From the NCBI RefSeq assembly GCF_001942625.1, contig NZ_MLCL01000033.1, positions 62,001-126,000 of the forward strand: a DNA stretch of 64,000 nucleotides, given 5' to 3'. The position numbers and the translations under genes are program-made. This document shows positions 18,462-26,618 of this stretch, one piece after another. The stretch comes from Mycobacterium syngnathidarum (GTDB taxonomy: Bacteria; Actinomycetota; Actinomycetes; Mycobacteriales; Mycobacteriaceae). Every line of letters begins with the position of its first letter. The stretch's first letter is position 1. Below the pieces are notes generated by a model. The model searched no databases. It was not told the DNA's origin and worked only from the letters and a program-made list of their open reading frames with translations.

Positions 18462-19589
18462 GTGAAAGTGAAGGCTGCCGTCGTCGAGGAGATCGGCGCG
18501 CCCTGGAGGATCTGTGAGGTCGACCTCGGGGACCCCACTGCCGGCGAGGTCCAGGTGAAACTGGCCGCATCGGGTCTGTGCCACTCCGATGCGCACGTCG
18601 TCGCGGGCAGCAGTCCGGTGCCGTTCATGCCGGTTCTCGGCGGGCACGAGGGGGCGGGCGTCATCACCAAGGTCGGGCCCGGGGTGACCGGCCTGGCCGA
18701 GGGCGATCACGTGGTCCTGGCGTTCATCCCGGCCTGCGGCACCTGCCCGTCGTGTGCCACCGGGTTGCAGAACCTCTGCGACGAGGGGGCCGGCCTGCTG
18801 ACCGGACAGGCGGTTTCCGACAAGACGTATCGGGTGACCCGCGACGGTCAACCGGTCATCCAGATGTGCCTGCTCGGTACCTTCGCGCCGTACGTCACCG
18901 TGAGTCAGGCGTCAGTCGTCAAGATCGAGAAGGACATACCGCTGGAGGTGGCCGCCCTGCTGGGTTGCGGTGTCTCCACCGGTTGGGGCTCGGCGACCGA
19001 GATCGGTGACACCCGCCCGGGTGACACGGTCGTGGTGATCGGTATCGGCGGCGTCGGCATCAACGCCGTGCAAGGGGCCAAGTTCGCGGGTGCGCGCTTC
19101 GTCGTGGCGATAGACCCGGTCGACTTCAAGCGGAAGAAGGCGCTGGAATTCGGTGCCACCCACACCTTCGCCTCCGTGGCGGACGCTGCGGCCGAACTGC
19201 CCGACCTCACGTGGGGAAAGTTGGCCCAGGTCTCGATCATCACCGTCGGTGAGATCAAGGGCGAACACATTCAGCAGGCGTTGAGCCTGACCGGCAAGGG
19301 CGGCCAGGTGATCGTCACCGGCATGGGCGATTTCACCCAGTCGACCGTCGACCTCAACCTGTTCGAGCTGACTTTGCTGCAGAAGCGGGTCCAAGGCGCG
19401 GTATTCGGCGGCGTCGGCCCCCGCAACCAGATCCCCAAGCTGCTCGATCTCTACCGCTCCGGGAATCTCAAGCTCGACGAGCTCGTCTCCACCCGGTATC
19501 GCCTGGAAGACATCAATCAAGGCTACCGGGACATGTTCGACGGCAAGAACCTTCGCGGTCTGGTCGTCTACTCAGACGCCGACTACTGA
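18462..19589 (+). CDS. Zinc-dependent alcohol dehydrogenase (NDMA-dependent/AdhD type)
   Basis: A 375-residue class III-like medium-chain dehydrogenase. The catalytic zinc site is GLCHSD (Cys40) with GHEGAG (His62-Glu63). The structural zinc lobe has four Cys in CGTCPSCATGLQNLC (92, 95, 98, 106), and the NAD-binding Rossmann loop is GIGGVGINA. It belongs to the group that includes M. tuberculosis AdhD (Rv3086). GTG is the start, with GAGGAGAGG upstream. It is the first gene of a five-gene operon and would oxidise an alcohol to the ketone or aldehyde that the later enzymes use. Confidence 0.92.
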   Translation: MKVKAAVVEEIGAPWRICEVDLGDPTAGEVQVKLAASGLCHSDAHVVAGSSPVPFMPVLGGHEGAGVITKVGPGVTGLAEGDHVVLAFIPACGTCPSCATGLQNLCDEGAGLLTGQAVSDKTYRVTRDGQPVIQMCLLGTFAPYVTVSQASVVKIEKDIPLEVAALLGCGVSTGWGSATEIGDTRPGDTVVVIGIGGVGINAVQGAKFAGARFVVAIDPVDFKRKKALEFGATHTFASVADAAAELPDLTWGKLAQVSIITVGEIKGEHIQQALSLTGKGGQVIVTGMGDFTQSTVDLNLFELTLLQKRVQGAVFGGVGPRNQIPKLLDLYRSGNLKLDELVSTRYRLEDINQGYRDMFDGKNLRGLVVYSDADY

Positions 19590-19608
19590 AACCGACAAGG
19601 GGGCAACA

Positions 19609-21021
19609 ATGCAGAACCAAGACTGCAATTACGTGAATGGCAAGTGGGCGGTTTCCAGCGGAACCACGCGCATACCCGTCATCAATCCGGCGAACGACGA
19701 AGTGATCGCCGAGGTGGTGGCGGGCACCGCCGCCGATGTCGACGCCGCCGTCGCTTCGGCCCGGGCCGCCTTCCCAGCATGGTCGGCGACGCCGCCCGGC
19801 GAACGGGCCGACTACCTCACCGCGATCGCCGGCAAGCTGGCCGAGCGCTCCGAGGACCTGGCCCGCACCATCTCTGCCGAAATGGGTTGTCCCATCTCGA
19901 TTTCCCGGGCGATCCAGCTCGGGTTACCGCTCAACAGCTTCGCCGAGGCCGCCAACATCGTGCGCGGGTACGAGTTCGAGAGCGAGTACCGGGGCTCGAC
20001 GATCGTGCGGGAGCCCTTCGGTGTGCTGGGCGCCATCACGCCCTGGAACTATCCGCTGCACCAGATCGCGCTGAAGGTGGCCTACGGTCTGGCCGCCGGG
20101 AACACCGTCGTCGTCAAGCCCAGCGAGGTCACGCCGCTGTGTGCGCTGGGTCTGGCCCAGATCATTGACGAGATCGGCCTTCCCCCAGGGGTATTCAACC
20201 TGGTGTTCGGCACCGGTCCGGATGTCGGAGAGGCGATCGCCGGCCACGACGACGTCGACATCGTCAGTTTCACCGGGTCCACACGAGCCGGCCGGCGCGT
20301 GCAGGAGGTCGCTGCCCGCACCGTCAAGCGAGTCTCGCTAGAGCTCGGAGGCAAGAGCCCGAACATCGTCCTCGACGACGCCGACCTGGAAACGGTGGTA
20401 CCCGCATCGGTCAAGACCATGATGCTCAACTCCGGGCAGACCTGTTCGGCACTGACCCGCATGATCGTGCCGCGCGCCAAGCTGGCCGAGGTGGAGGCAC
20501 TCGCGAAGGCGACAGCTGACGCGTTGCCGGTGGGCGACCCCACCGATGAAGGGACCGCGCTGGGCCCGCTGTCGTCGCGGGCACAACAAGAGCGGGTGTT
20601 CGGCTACATCCGTACGGCGGTGGCCGAAGGAGCGCGTCTGGTCACCGGCGGGGACACCGAAACCGACGCGCCCGGTGCCTTCGTGCGGCCGACGGTGTTC
20701 TCCGATGTCACCGAGGACATGACGATCCACCGGGAGGAGGTCTTCGGGCCTGTTCTCGCGATCGAAGCCTACGACTCCGACGACGATGCCGTCCGGATCG
20801 CCAACGCCACGGATTACGGTCTGGCCGGGGCGGTCTGGTCTTCCTCAACCGAGCGGGCCGAGAAGGTCGCGCGCCGTATCCGGGCCGGCCAAGTGCAGGT
20901 CAATGCGGGCGCCTTCAACGCCAACGCACCCTTCGGCGGATACAAACAATCCGGAAACGGGCGCGAAGCCGGTGTGTACGGGCTCGAGGAATTCCTCGAG
21001 ATCAAGTCGATTCAGCGGTGA
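19609..21021 (+). CDS. NAD(P)-dependent aldehyde dehydrogenase
   Basis: A 470-residue ALDH with the standard motifs: ITPWNYPLHQIALK, GNTVVVKPSEVTPL, FTGSTRAGRRVQEVAA, ELGGKSPNIVLDDADLE with the general-base Glu, the catalytic Cys in SGQTCSALTRMI near residue 280, and HREEVFGPVLAIEAY. AAGGGGGC precedes the ATG after a 19-base gap from the alcohol dehydrogenase. In the operon it would oxidise the aldehyde formed after ester cleavage and alcohol oxidation to a carboxylic acid. Confidence 0.94.
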   Translation: MQNQDCNYVNGKWAVSSGTTRIPVINPANDEVIAEVVAGTAADVDAAVASARAAFPAWSATPPGERADYLTAIAGKLAERSEDLARTISAEMGCPISISRAIQLGLPLNSFAEAANIVRGYEFESEYRGSTIVREPFGVLGAITPWNYPLHQIALKVAYGLAAGNTVVVKPSEVTPLCALGLAQIIDEIGLPPGVFNLVFGTGPDVGEAIAGHDDVDIVSFTGSTRAGRRVQEVAARTVKRVSLELGGKSPNIVLDDADLETVVPASVKTMMLNSGQTCSALTRMIVPRAKLAEVEALAKATADALPVGDPTDEGTALGPLSSRAQQERVFGYIRTAVAEGARLVTGGDTETDAPGAFVRPTVFSDVTEDMTIHREEVFGPVLAIEAYDSDDDAVRIANATDYGLAGAVWSSSTERAEKVARRIRAGQVQVNAGAFNANAPFGGYKQSGNGREAGVYGLEEFLEIKSIQR

Positions 21022-21046
21022 GCTGAGGGCGGAAGGAGACCACATC

Positions 21047-22006
21047 ATGCCGCTGGATCCGGTGACCCAGGCGCTGCTGGCACAACTTGCCGAGACGCGC
21101 GATCCACCGATGCACGAAGGCACGCCTGCGATGGCGCGGATGGCCGGACCGATCTTCGCCGGCATGAGCGGGCGCGGACCCGAGGTGGCCGCGGTGCACA
21201 ACCACAAACTCGAGGCGCAGGACGGCGGAACCTTCCGGATTCGCGTTCTGGTCCCCGAAGGCGAATCCCGTTCGGTGATCGTGTACTTCCACGGGGGCGG
21301 TTGGGTGATCGGGGACATCGATCTGCAGTACGACCATCTCGGGCGGCACCTGGCGAACCTCACCAGCTCCACTGTGGTCCTGGTGAACTATCGCAAGGCA
21401 CCCGAGCATCGGTTCCCGACTGCATTGCAGGACAGTTGGGCCGGGTTGCTCTGGGCGGCAGCGCATTCCGCAGAATTCGCGGCGCCTGAGGTCCCGCTGA
21501 TCGTGGCGGGGGACAGTGCCGGGGGCAACATCGCGGCGGTGATGGCGCGGTGGGCGCGCGACCGGCAAGGGCCGCGGATCGACTACCAGGCCCTGATCTA
21601 CCCGGTCACCGACTGCGACTTCGATCGACCGTCGTACGTGGCGCCCGAAAATCAGCTGATGCTGAGCCGGGACACCATGATCTGGTTCTGGGGGCACTAT
21701 CTTCCCGACTGCGCCGCGCGGACCGATCCGGACGCCTCCCCGTTGCGGGCGCCCAGCCTGGCGGGGTTGCCACCCGCGTTGGTCTATGTCGCCGAGTACG
21801 ACCCCCTTCACGACGAGGGTGTCGCCTATGCCGGGGCATTGGCGGAGGCCGGGGTGAGCGTGACGCTCGAGGAGGCAGCGGGCCAGATGCACGGGTACTT
21901 CCAGATGGCCAACATCCTGCCCGGGTACCACACCGGAATCTCGTTGGTTGCCAATCACATCGGTGCGTTCATCGATACCCATCGACGCAATCGAAAGGCG
22001 GTCTGA
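21047..22006 (+). CDS. Alpha/beta-hydrolase esterase, hormone-sensitive lipase family
   Basis: The 319-residue protein shows the HSL oxyanion-hole motif HGGGWVIGD, YRKAPEHRFP, the nucleophile elbow GDSAGGNIA, an Asp in VAEYDPLHDEG and the final His in GQMHGYF, so the Ser-Asp-His triad is complete. GGAAGGAG lies 8 bases before the ATG, which settles the start. The stop is followed three bases later by the monooxygenase start. Its neighbours suggest that it hydrolyses the ester made by the monooxygenase, as LipR has been proposed to do beside MymA. Confidence 0.92.
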   Translation: MPLDPVTQALLAQLAETRDPPMHEGTPAMARMAGPIFAGMSGRGPEVAAVHNHKLEAQDGGTFRIRVLVPEGESRSVIVYFHGGGWVIGDIDLQYDHLGRHLANLTSSTVVLVNYRKAPEHRFPTALQDSWAGLLWAAAHSAEFAAPEVPLIVAGDSAGGNIAAVMARWARDRQGPRIDYQALIYPVTDCDFDRPSYVAPENQLMLSRDTMIWFWGHYLPDCAARTDPDASPLRAPSLAGLPPALVYVAEYDPLHDEGVAYAGALAEAGVSVTLEEAAGQMHGYFQMANILPGYHTGISLVANHIGAFIDTHRRNRKAV

Positions 22007-22009
22007 GCG

Positions 22010-23617
22010 GTGGCCGACCATGATGTGGTCATCATCGGAGCCGGGTTCGCCGGCCTCTACCAGCTCTACAAGTTGCGCGAACTCGGATTCGACGCGCGCA
22101 TCCTGGAGGCCGGCCCGGAGGTGGGCGGTACCTGGTACTGGAACCGCTATCCGGGCGCCCGTTGTGACATCGAATCGATCGAATACTCCTACTCGTTCGA
22201 CTCCGATCTGCAGCAGTCGTGGAACTGGACCGAACGCTACGCCGCTCAACCCGAATTGCTGGCCTACGCCAAGCATGTCGCCGACCGCTACCACCTCCGC
22301 CGCGATATCGACTTCGATACCCGGGTGGTCGCAATGGACTTCGACGACGCCACCACCGAGTGGACCGTCACCACCGAGTCCGGTGACCGTGTCACGGCGA
22401 ACTTCGTGATCGCGGCGACCGGATGCCTGTCCAAGCCGCTGGTGCCCTCGTTCGAGGGGCTCGACGACTTCGCCGGTGACGTGCTGTGGACGTGGGACTG
22501 GCCCACGCAAGCAGTGGATCTGACCGGCAAGCGGGTAGCCGTTGTGGGAACGGGTTCGTCTGGCGTACAGACGATTACCGCAATCGCACCGGTGGTCGCG
22601 GCGCTGACGGTGTTCCAGCGCACCCCGCCGTACGCGGTTCCCGCCCAGAACCGTCCGATCGACGATGAGTTGGCCGAGGTCAAACGACACTACCCGCAGT
22701 TCCGGGAGATCAGTCGGCTGACGCGGGGCGGCGCGCAGTGTGGCGAAGGTGCCGATCTGCCGCCGTTCTTCGGCGACCTTGACGGCGACGCCAGCCGTGC
22801 CGAGCTGTCCAGGCGCTGGGACGACGGTGGACTGTGTTTCCAGCAGTCGTTCTACGACCTGCTGCTCGATCCGGAAGCCAACGAGACCGCCGCCGAATAC
22901 GTTCGGGACCGGATCCGGCGGAAGGTCAGCGATCCCGAGCTTGCCGAGAAGCTGACCCCGCGCAGCTACCCGATCGCCGCGAAGCGGCTCTGCGTCGACA
23001 CCGGGTACTACGAGGTCTACAACCAGGAGAACGTGACGCTGGTCGATCTCAACGAGCAACCGCTGCACCGGATCACCGCGCGCGGCATCCTCGCCGGGGA
23101 AACCGAGCACGAATTCGATGTGATCGTGCTGGCCACCGGGTTCGACGCGATGACCGGCGCGTTGAACGCGATCGACATCCGTGCCGTCGACCACCACGGC
23201 GTCAGCCGCGGGCTGCGCGACAAGTGGGCCGACGGGCCGCGGACCTATCTGGGATTGATGTCGGCCGGTTTCCCGAACCTGTTCACCGTCACCGGGCCGC
23301 AGAGCCCCTCGGTGCTGTCCAACATGCTCACCTCGATCGAGTACCACGTCGAGTGGATCAGCGCGGCGCTGCTGCACTTGCGCGAAGAGGGGCTGCACCG
23401 CATGGAGGCGGCCCCCGACGCCGAGGACAACTGGGTCAACATCACCAACGACACGGCCGATCTGACCCTTCTGCCGCAAGCGGCGTCGTGGTACATGGGT
23501 GCCAACGTGCCGGGCAAGAGGCGGGTGTTCCTGCCTTTCGTCGCCGGGGTCGGCATCTACAAACAGATCGGTGACGGGGTGGCCGTCGCCGGCTATCACG
23601 GATTCGAGATGGCCTGA
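22010..23617 (+). CDS. FAD-dependent monooxygenase, Baeyer-Villiger type with altered fingerprint
   Basis: A 535-residue two-dinucleotide-domain flavoenzyme. It has the FAD motif IGAGFAGLYQ at residues 9-18, GGTWYWNRYPGARCD, the second GxGxxG (VVGTGSSGVQT) for NADPH, and ATGFDAMTG near the end. The Baeyer-Villiger fingerprint FxGxxxHxxxW is recognisable at residues 154-164, but the His is Trp160 (FAGDVLWTWDWP). The rest looks intact and matches cyclohexanone monooxygenase-like enzymes. GTG start, 3 bases after the esterase stop. It is expected to insert oxygen into a ketone, giving an ester; the changed residue makes the exact activity less certain. Confidence 0.88.
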   Translation: MADHDVVIIGAGFAGLYQLYKLRELGFDARILEAGPEVGGTWYWNRYPGARCDIESIEYSYSFDSDLQQSWNWTERYAAQPELLAYAKHVADRYHLRRDIDFDTRVVAMDFDDATTEWTVTTESGDRVTANFVIAATGCLSKPLVPSFEGLDDFAGDVLWTWDWPTQAVDLTGKRVAVVGTGSSGVQTITAIAPVVAALTVFQRTPPYAVPAQNRPIDDELAEVKRHYPQFREISRLTRGGAQCGEGADLPPFFGDLDGDASRAELSRRWDDGGLCFQQSFYDLLLDPEANETAAEYVRDRIRRKVSDPELAEKLTPRSYPIAAKRLCVDTGYYEVYNQENVTLVDLNEQPLHRITARGILAGETEHEFDVIVLATGFDAMTGALNAIDIRAVDHHGVSRGLRDKWADGPRTYLGLMSAGFPNLFTVTGPQSPSVLSNMLTSIEYHVEWISAALLHLREEGLHRMEAAPDAEDNWVNITNDTADLTLLPQAASWYMGANVPGKRRVFLPFVAGVGIYKQIGDGVAVAGYHGFEMA

Positions 23618-23671
23618 TCCGTTGGGTGGGTGATACTTCTCTGGCGAAATTCACGGCGTGAGAAGAGACAG

Positions 23672-25006
23672 ATGACCCAGCAGGAACAGGTCGCGGGCGA
23701 GCCGAGCCACGCGCCCAACCCCATGCGGCGCGTGGCGTTCGCCAGCTTCGTCGGCACGGCGATCGAGTTCTACGACTTCTACATCTACGGCACCGCCGCA
23801 GCCCTGATCTTTCCCCACGTGTTCTTCCCGAACATGGGTCCCACGATGGCGACCGTCTCCTCGCTCGGCACGTTCGCGGTCGCGTTCTTGTCCCGTCCGA
23901 TCGGAGCCGCGGTGTTCGGGCACTTCGGAGATCGACTGGGACGCAAGAAAACCCTCATCGCGACGTTGTTGATCATGGGTCTGTCGACCGTCTGCGTCGG
24001 AATGGTGCCCAGCGCGGCGGCCATCGGCGTCGCCGCGCCGATCATCCTCCTGATCCTGCGGTTGCTGCAGGGCTTCGCCGTCGGTGGGGAATGGGCTGGA
24101 TCGGCACTGCTGAGCGCCGAGTACGCGCCCGTCGGCAAGCGCGGCATGTACGGGATGTTCACCCAGCTCGGTGCCGGCGCCGGGCTTGCCGTGAGCAATC
24201 TCGTGGTCTTCATCGTCAGCCTGACCATCGGCGAGAAGAGCGCGGTCTTTCTGGAATGGGCCTGGCGGTTGCCGTTCCTGTTCAGTGCGGTACTGCTGGT
24301 CGTGGCGCTCTATGTTCGGCTGAGCATCGACGAGACGCCCGTCTTCGTCCGCGAGCAGGTGGCCGGTGGCGTGCCCAAGGCGCCGCTGAGTGAACTGTTC
24401 CGCACCCAGACCCGCCAGGTGGCGCTCGCCGCGGGCTGCATGGTGGGCATCTTCACGATGAGCTTCCTCGGCGGCACCTATCTGATGAGCTACGCCAGCA
24501 CCCGCATCGGGCATCCGCGCAGCCTGATCCTCGGCGTGGGTGTGCTCGCCGGTGTCGCCTTGATGGCCTTCTCGGCGATCTCGGCCGTGTTGTGCGACCG
24601 GTACGGCAGGCGGCGTGTCATTCTCGCCGGCTTCGCACTCGCGTTGCCGTGGGCGTTCCTGGTGATGCCGATGATCGATACCGGATCGCCGGTGGCCTTC
24701 GCGTTGGCGATCGCCGGTATCTTCTGCATCTTCGGCCTGTCCTACGGACCCATCGGGTCCTTTCTGCCTGAGATCTTCGCCACCCGCTATCGCTACACCG
24801 GCGCGGGTCTGTCGTTCAATCTGGCCGGCATCGTCGGCGGGGCGGTTCCGCCGTTGGTCGCCGGAATTCTGGTGGCCACGCTGGGGAGCTGGGCCGTTGG
24901 GGCGATGATGGCGGTGTTCGTCGTTGTCAGCATCATCTCGACCGTGCTGCTGCCGGAGACAAAGGGAACCGAATTGGACGCCGTCGTGAGTGCCTCTGCG
25001 CGGTGA
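23672..25006 (+). CDS. MFS transporter of the metabolite:H+ symporter (MHS) family
   Basis: A 444-residue, 12-helix carrier. MHS signatures are RVAFASFVGTAIEFYDFYIY at the N-terminus, FGHFGDRLGRKKTL in the loop between helices 2 and 3, RLLQGFAVGGEWAGSALL in helix 4 and a DRYGRR repeat in the second half. The family imports organic acids such as shikimate, ketoglutarate, citrate and proline/betaine. As the last gene of the operon, 54 bases after the monooxygenase, it probably takes up the growth substrate or a related acid. The ATG preceded by AGAAGAGA was chosen over an upstream in-frame start. Confidence 0.9.
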   Translation: MTQQEQVAGEPSHAPNPMRRVAFASFVGTAIEFYDFYIYGTAAALIFPHVFFPNMGPTMATVSSLGTFAVAFLSRPIGAAVFGHFGDRLGRKKTLIATLLIMGLSTVCVGMVPSAAAIGVAAPIILLILRLLQGFAVGGEWAGSALLSAEYAPVGKRGMYGMFTQLGAGAGLAVSNLVVFIVSLTIGEKSAVFLEWAWRLPFLFSAVLLVVALYVRLSIDETPVFVREQVAGGVPKAPLSELFRTQTRQVALAAGCMVGIFTMSFLGGTYLMSYASTRIGHPRSLILGVGVLAGVALMAFSAISAVLCDRYGRRRVILAGFALALPWAFLVMPMIDTGSPVAFALAIAGIFCIFGLSYGPIGSFLPEIFATRYRYTGAGLSFNLAGIVGGAVPPLVAGILVATLGSWAVGAMMAVFVVVSIISTVLLPETKGTELDAVVSASAR

Positions 25007-25009
25007 CTG

Positions 25010-25037
25010 TGGCAGGCCGCAGGTTTGCGGCCTGCTA
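25010..25037 (+). terminator. Hairpin ending the catabolic operon
   Basis: A 9-bp perfect inverted repeat CAGGCCGCA / TGCGGCCTG with a GGTT loop extends by further pairs to about 12 bp. It begins three bases after the MHS transporter stop. No T-run follows, but its place fits a terminator that insulates the pyr operon. Confidence 0.6.
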
Positions 25038-25069
25038 AGCTGCCTGGCAGTTCGACGTCCTTTAACGAT

Positions 25070-25094
25070 CCGTCCAGAGAGGCGGAGAAGGAGG
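25070..25094 (+). promoter_or_regulatory. PyrR-binding hairpin and Shine-Dalgarno of the pyr leader
   Basis: The leader sequence CCGTC-CAGAGA-GGCGG folds into a 5-bp stem with the hexaloop CAGAGA, which matches the Bacillus PyrR-binding loop consensus (UCCNGNGAGG core). The strong ribosome binding site AAGGAGG (25088-25094) starts two bases after the stem, so PyrR bound with UMP or UTP would block ribosome loading. PyrR-dependent translational repression of the pyr operon is documented in M. smegmatis. No attenuator terminator is seen between the hairpin and pyrR. Confidence 0.8.
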
Positions 25095-25107
25095 TCAGAG
25101 TCGCCTC

Positions 25108-25665
25108 ATGGGCTCTTCAGGTACCGACCGGGAATTGTTGTCCGCGGCCGATGTCGGCCGCACCATCTCTCGGATCGCCCATCAGATCATCGAGAAGACC
25201 GCGCTGGACGATCCTGCCGAGCGCGAGCGGGTCGTCCTTCTGGGCATCCCGACCCGCGGTGTGACACTCGCCAAGCGCTTGGCCGCCAAGATCAACGAGT
25301 TCGCGGATGTGGCGTTGCCGGTCGGAGCGCTGGACATCACGCTCTACCGCGATGACCTCAACTTCAAGCCGCCGCGACCGCTGGCGGCCACGTCGATCCC
25401 ACCCGGCGGCATCGACGACGCGGTGGTGATCCTCGTCGACGATGTCCTGTACTCGGGACGCTCGGTCCGCTCGGCGCTGGACGCGCTGCGCGACATCGGC
25501 CGCCCGCGGGTGGTGCAACTGGCCGTGCTGGTCGACCGTGGGCATCGTGAGCTTCCGGTCCGCGCCGATTACGTCGGAAAGAACGTGCCGACCTCACGCA
25601 CCGAAAGCGTTCATGTGCTCTTGTCCGAGGACGACGACCGTGACGGAGTGGTGATTTCGAAATGA
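25108..25665 (+). CDS. pyrR: Bifunctional pyr operon regulator / uracil phosphoribosyltransferase
   Basis: PyrR senses UMP/UTP and binds the leader of its own mRNA; many members keep uracil phosphoribosyltransferase activity. The 185-residue protein has the PRPP-binding motif [18 protein letters not shown] near residues 108-125, plus [14 protein letters not shown] and ITLYRDDL. It is the first gene of pyrR-pyrB-pyrC-Rv1382-carA-carB-pyrF. Its stop overlaps the pyrB start (ATGA). The start codon is 13 bases from AAGGAGG, slightly far, but no nearer start exists. Confidence 0.97.
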   Translation: MGSSGTDRELLSAADVGRTISRIAHQIIEKTALDDPAERERVVLLGIPTRGVTLAKRLAAKINEFADVALPVGALDITLYRDDLNFKPPRPLAATSIPPGGIDDAVVILVDDVLYSGRSVRSALDALRDIGRPRVVQLAVLVDRGHRELPVRADYVGKNVPTSRTESVHVLLSEDDDRDGVVISK

Positions 25666-26618
25666 CGACACGTCATCTCCTGTCAGCTGCGGATCTCACC
25701 CGTGATGACGCGACGGCGATCCTCGACGATGCCGACCGGTTCCGCGAGGCGCTGCTGGGCCGCGAGGTCAAGAAGCTGCCCACGCTGCGCGGCCGCACCG
25801 TCATCACCATGTTCTACGAGAACTCCACCCGCACCCGGGTGTCGTTCGAGGTCGCGGGGAAGTGGATGAGCGCCGACGTGATCAACGTCAGCTCGTCGGG
25901 ATCCTCGGTGGTCAAAGGGGAGTCGCTGCGCGACACGGCGCTGACCCTGCGCGCCGCCGGAGCCGATGCGCTCATCATCCGCCACCCCGCCTCGGGGGCG
26001 GCACAACAGCTCGCGGAGTGGACCGCCGAGGAGGGCGGCGCGGGCCCCAGCGTCATCAACGCCGGCGACGGTACCCATGAACACCCCACCCAGGCCCTGC
26101 TCGACGCCTTGACCATCCGGCAGCGACTCGGCTCCATCGAGGGCAAACGGGTGGTGATCGTCGGCGACGTGCTGCACAGCCGGGTAGCCAGGTCGAACGT
26201 CTCGCTGCTGGCCACCCTGGGCGCCGAGGTGGTGCTGGTGGCGCCCCCCACGCTGCTGCCCGTTGGGGTGTCGGGGTGGCCGGTCACGATTTCGCATGAC
26301 CTGGATGCCGAGTTGCCCGCCGCCGATGCGGTGCTGATGCTGCGCGTTCAGGCCGAGCGGATGAACGGTGCGTTCTTCCCGTCCGCCCGCGAATACTCGG
26401 TGCGCTACGGGCTGTCGGAGAAGCGTCAGGCCATGCTGCCCGGCCATGCCGTGGTGCTGCATCCGGGGCCGATGCTACGCGGCATGGAGATCGCGTTCCC
26501 AGTGGCCGATTCCTCGCAATCAGCTGTTCTGCAACAGGTTTCAAATGGTGTCCACGTGCGGATGGCCGTGCTGTTCCATCTGCTCGTTGGCGCGGATCGG
26601 GAGGCGATCAGCGTATGA
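25662..26618 (+). CDS. pyrB: Aspartate carbamoyltransferase, catalytic subunit
   Basis: It condenses carbamoyl phosphate with aspartate, the committed step of pyrimidine synthesis. At 318 residues it is the normal catalytic chain, with the carbamoyl-phosphate loop [12 protein letters not shown], the [12 protein letters not shown] loop, [11 protein letters not shown] and a PGPMLRG aspartate-binding loop ([11 protein letters not shown]). No regulatory pyrI gene is present. It overlaps pyrR and pyrC by four bases each. Confidence 0.97.
   Translation: MTTRHLLSAADLTRDDATAILDDADRFREALLGREVKKLPTLRGRTVITMFYENSTRTRVSFEVAGKWMSADVINVSSSGSSVVKGESLRDTALTLRAAGADALIIRHPASGAAQQLAEWTAEEGGAGPSVINAGDGTHEHPTQALLDALTIRQRLGSIEGKRVVIVGDVLHSRVARSNVSLLATLGAEVVLVAPPTLLPVGVSGWPVTISHDLDAELPAADAVLMLRVQAERMNGAFFPSAREYSVRYGLSEKRQAMLPGHAVVLHPGPMLRGMEIAFPVADSSQSAVLQQVSNGVHVRMAVLFHLLVGADREAISV

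Noticed and set aside
21002..23599. 865-codon minus-strand frame opposite the esterase and monooxygenase
   Set aside because: Long only because of third-position GC bias; both plus-strand genes show complete active-site motifs.
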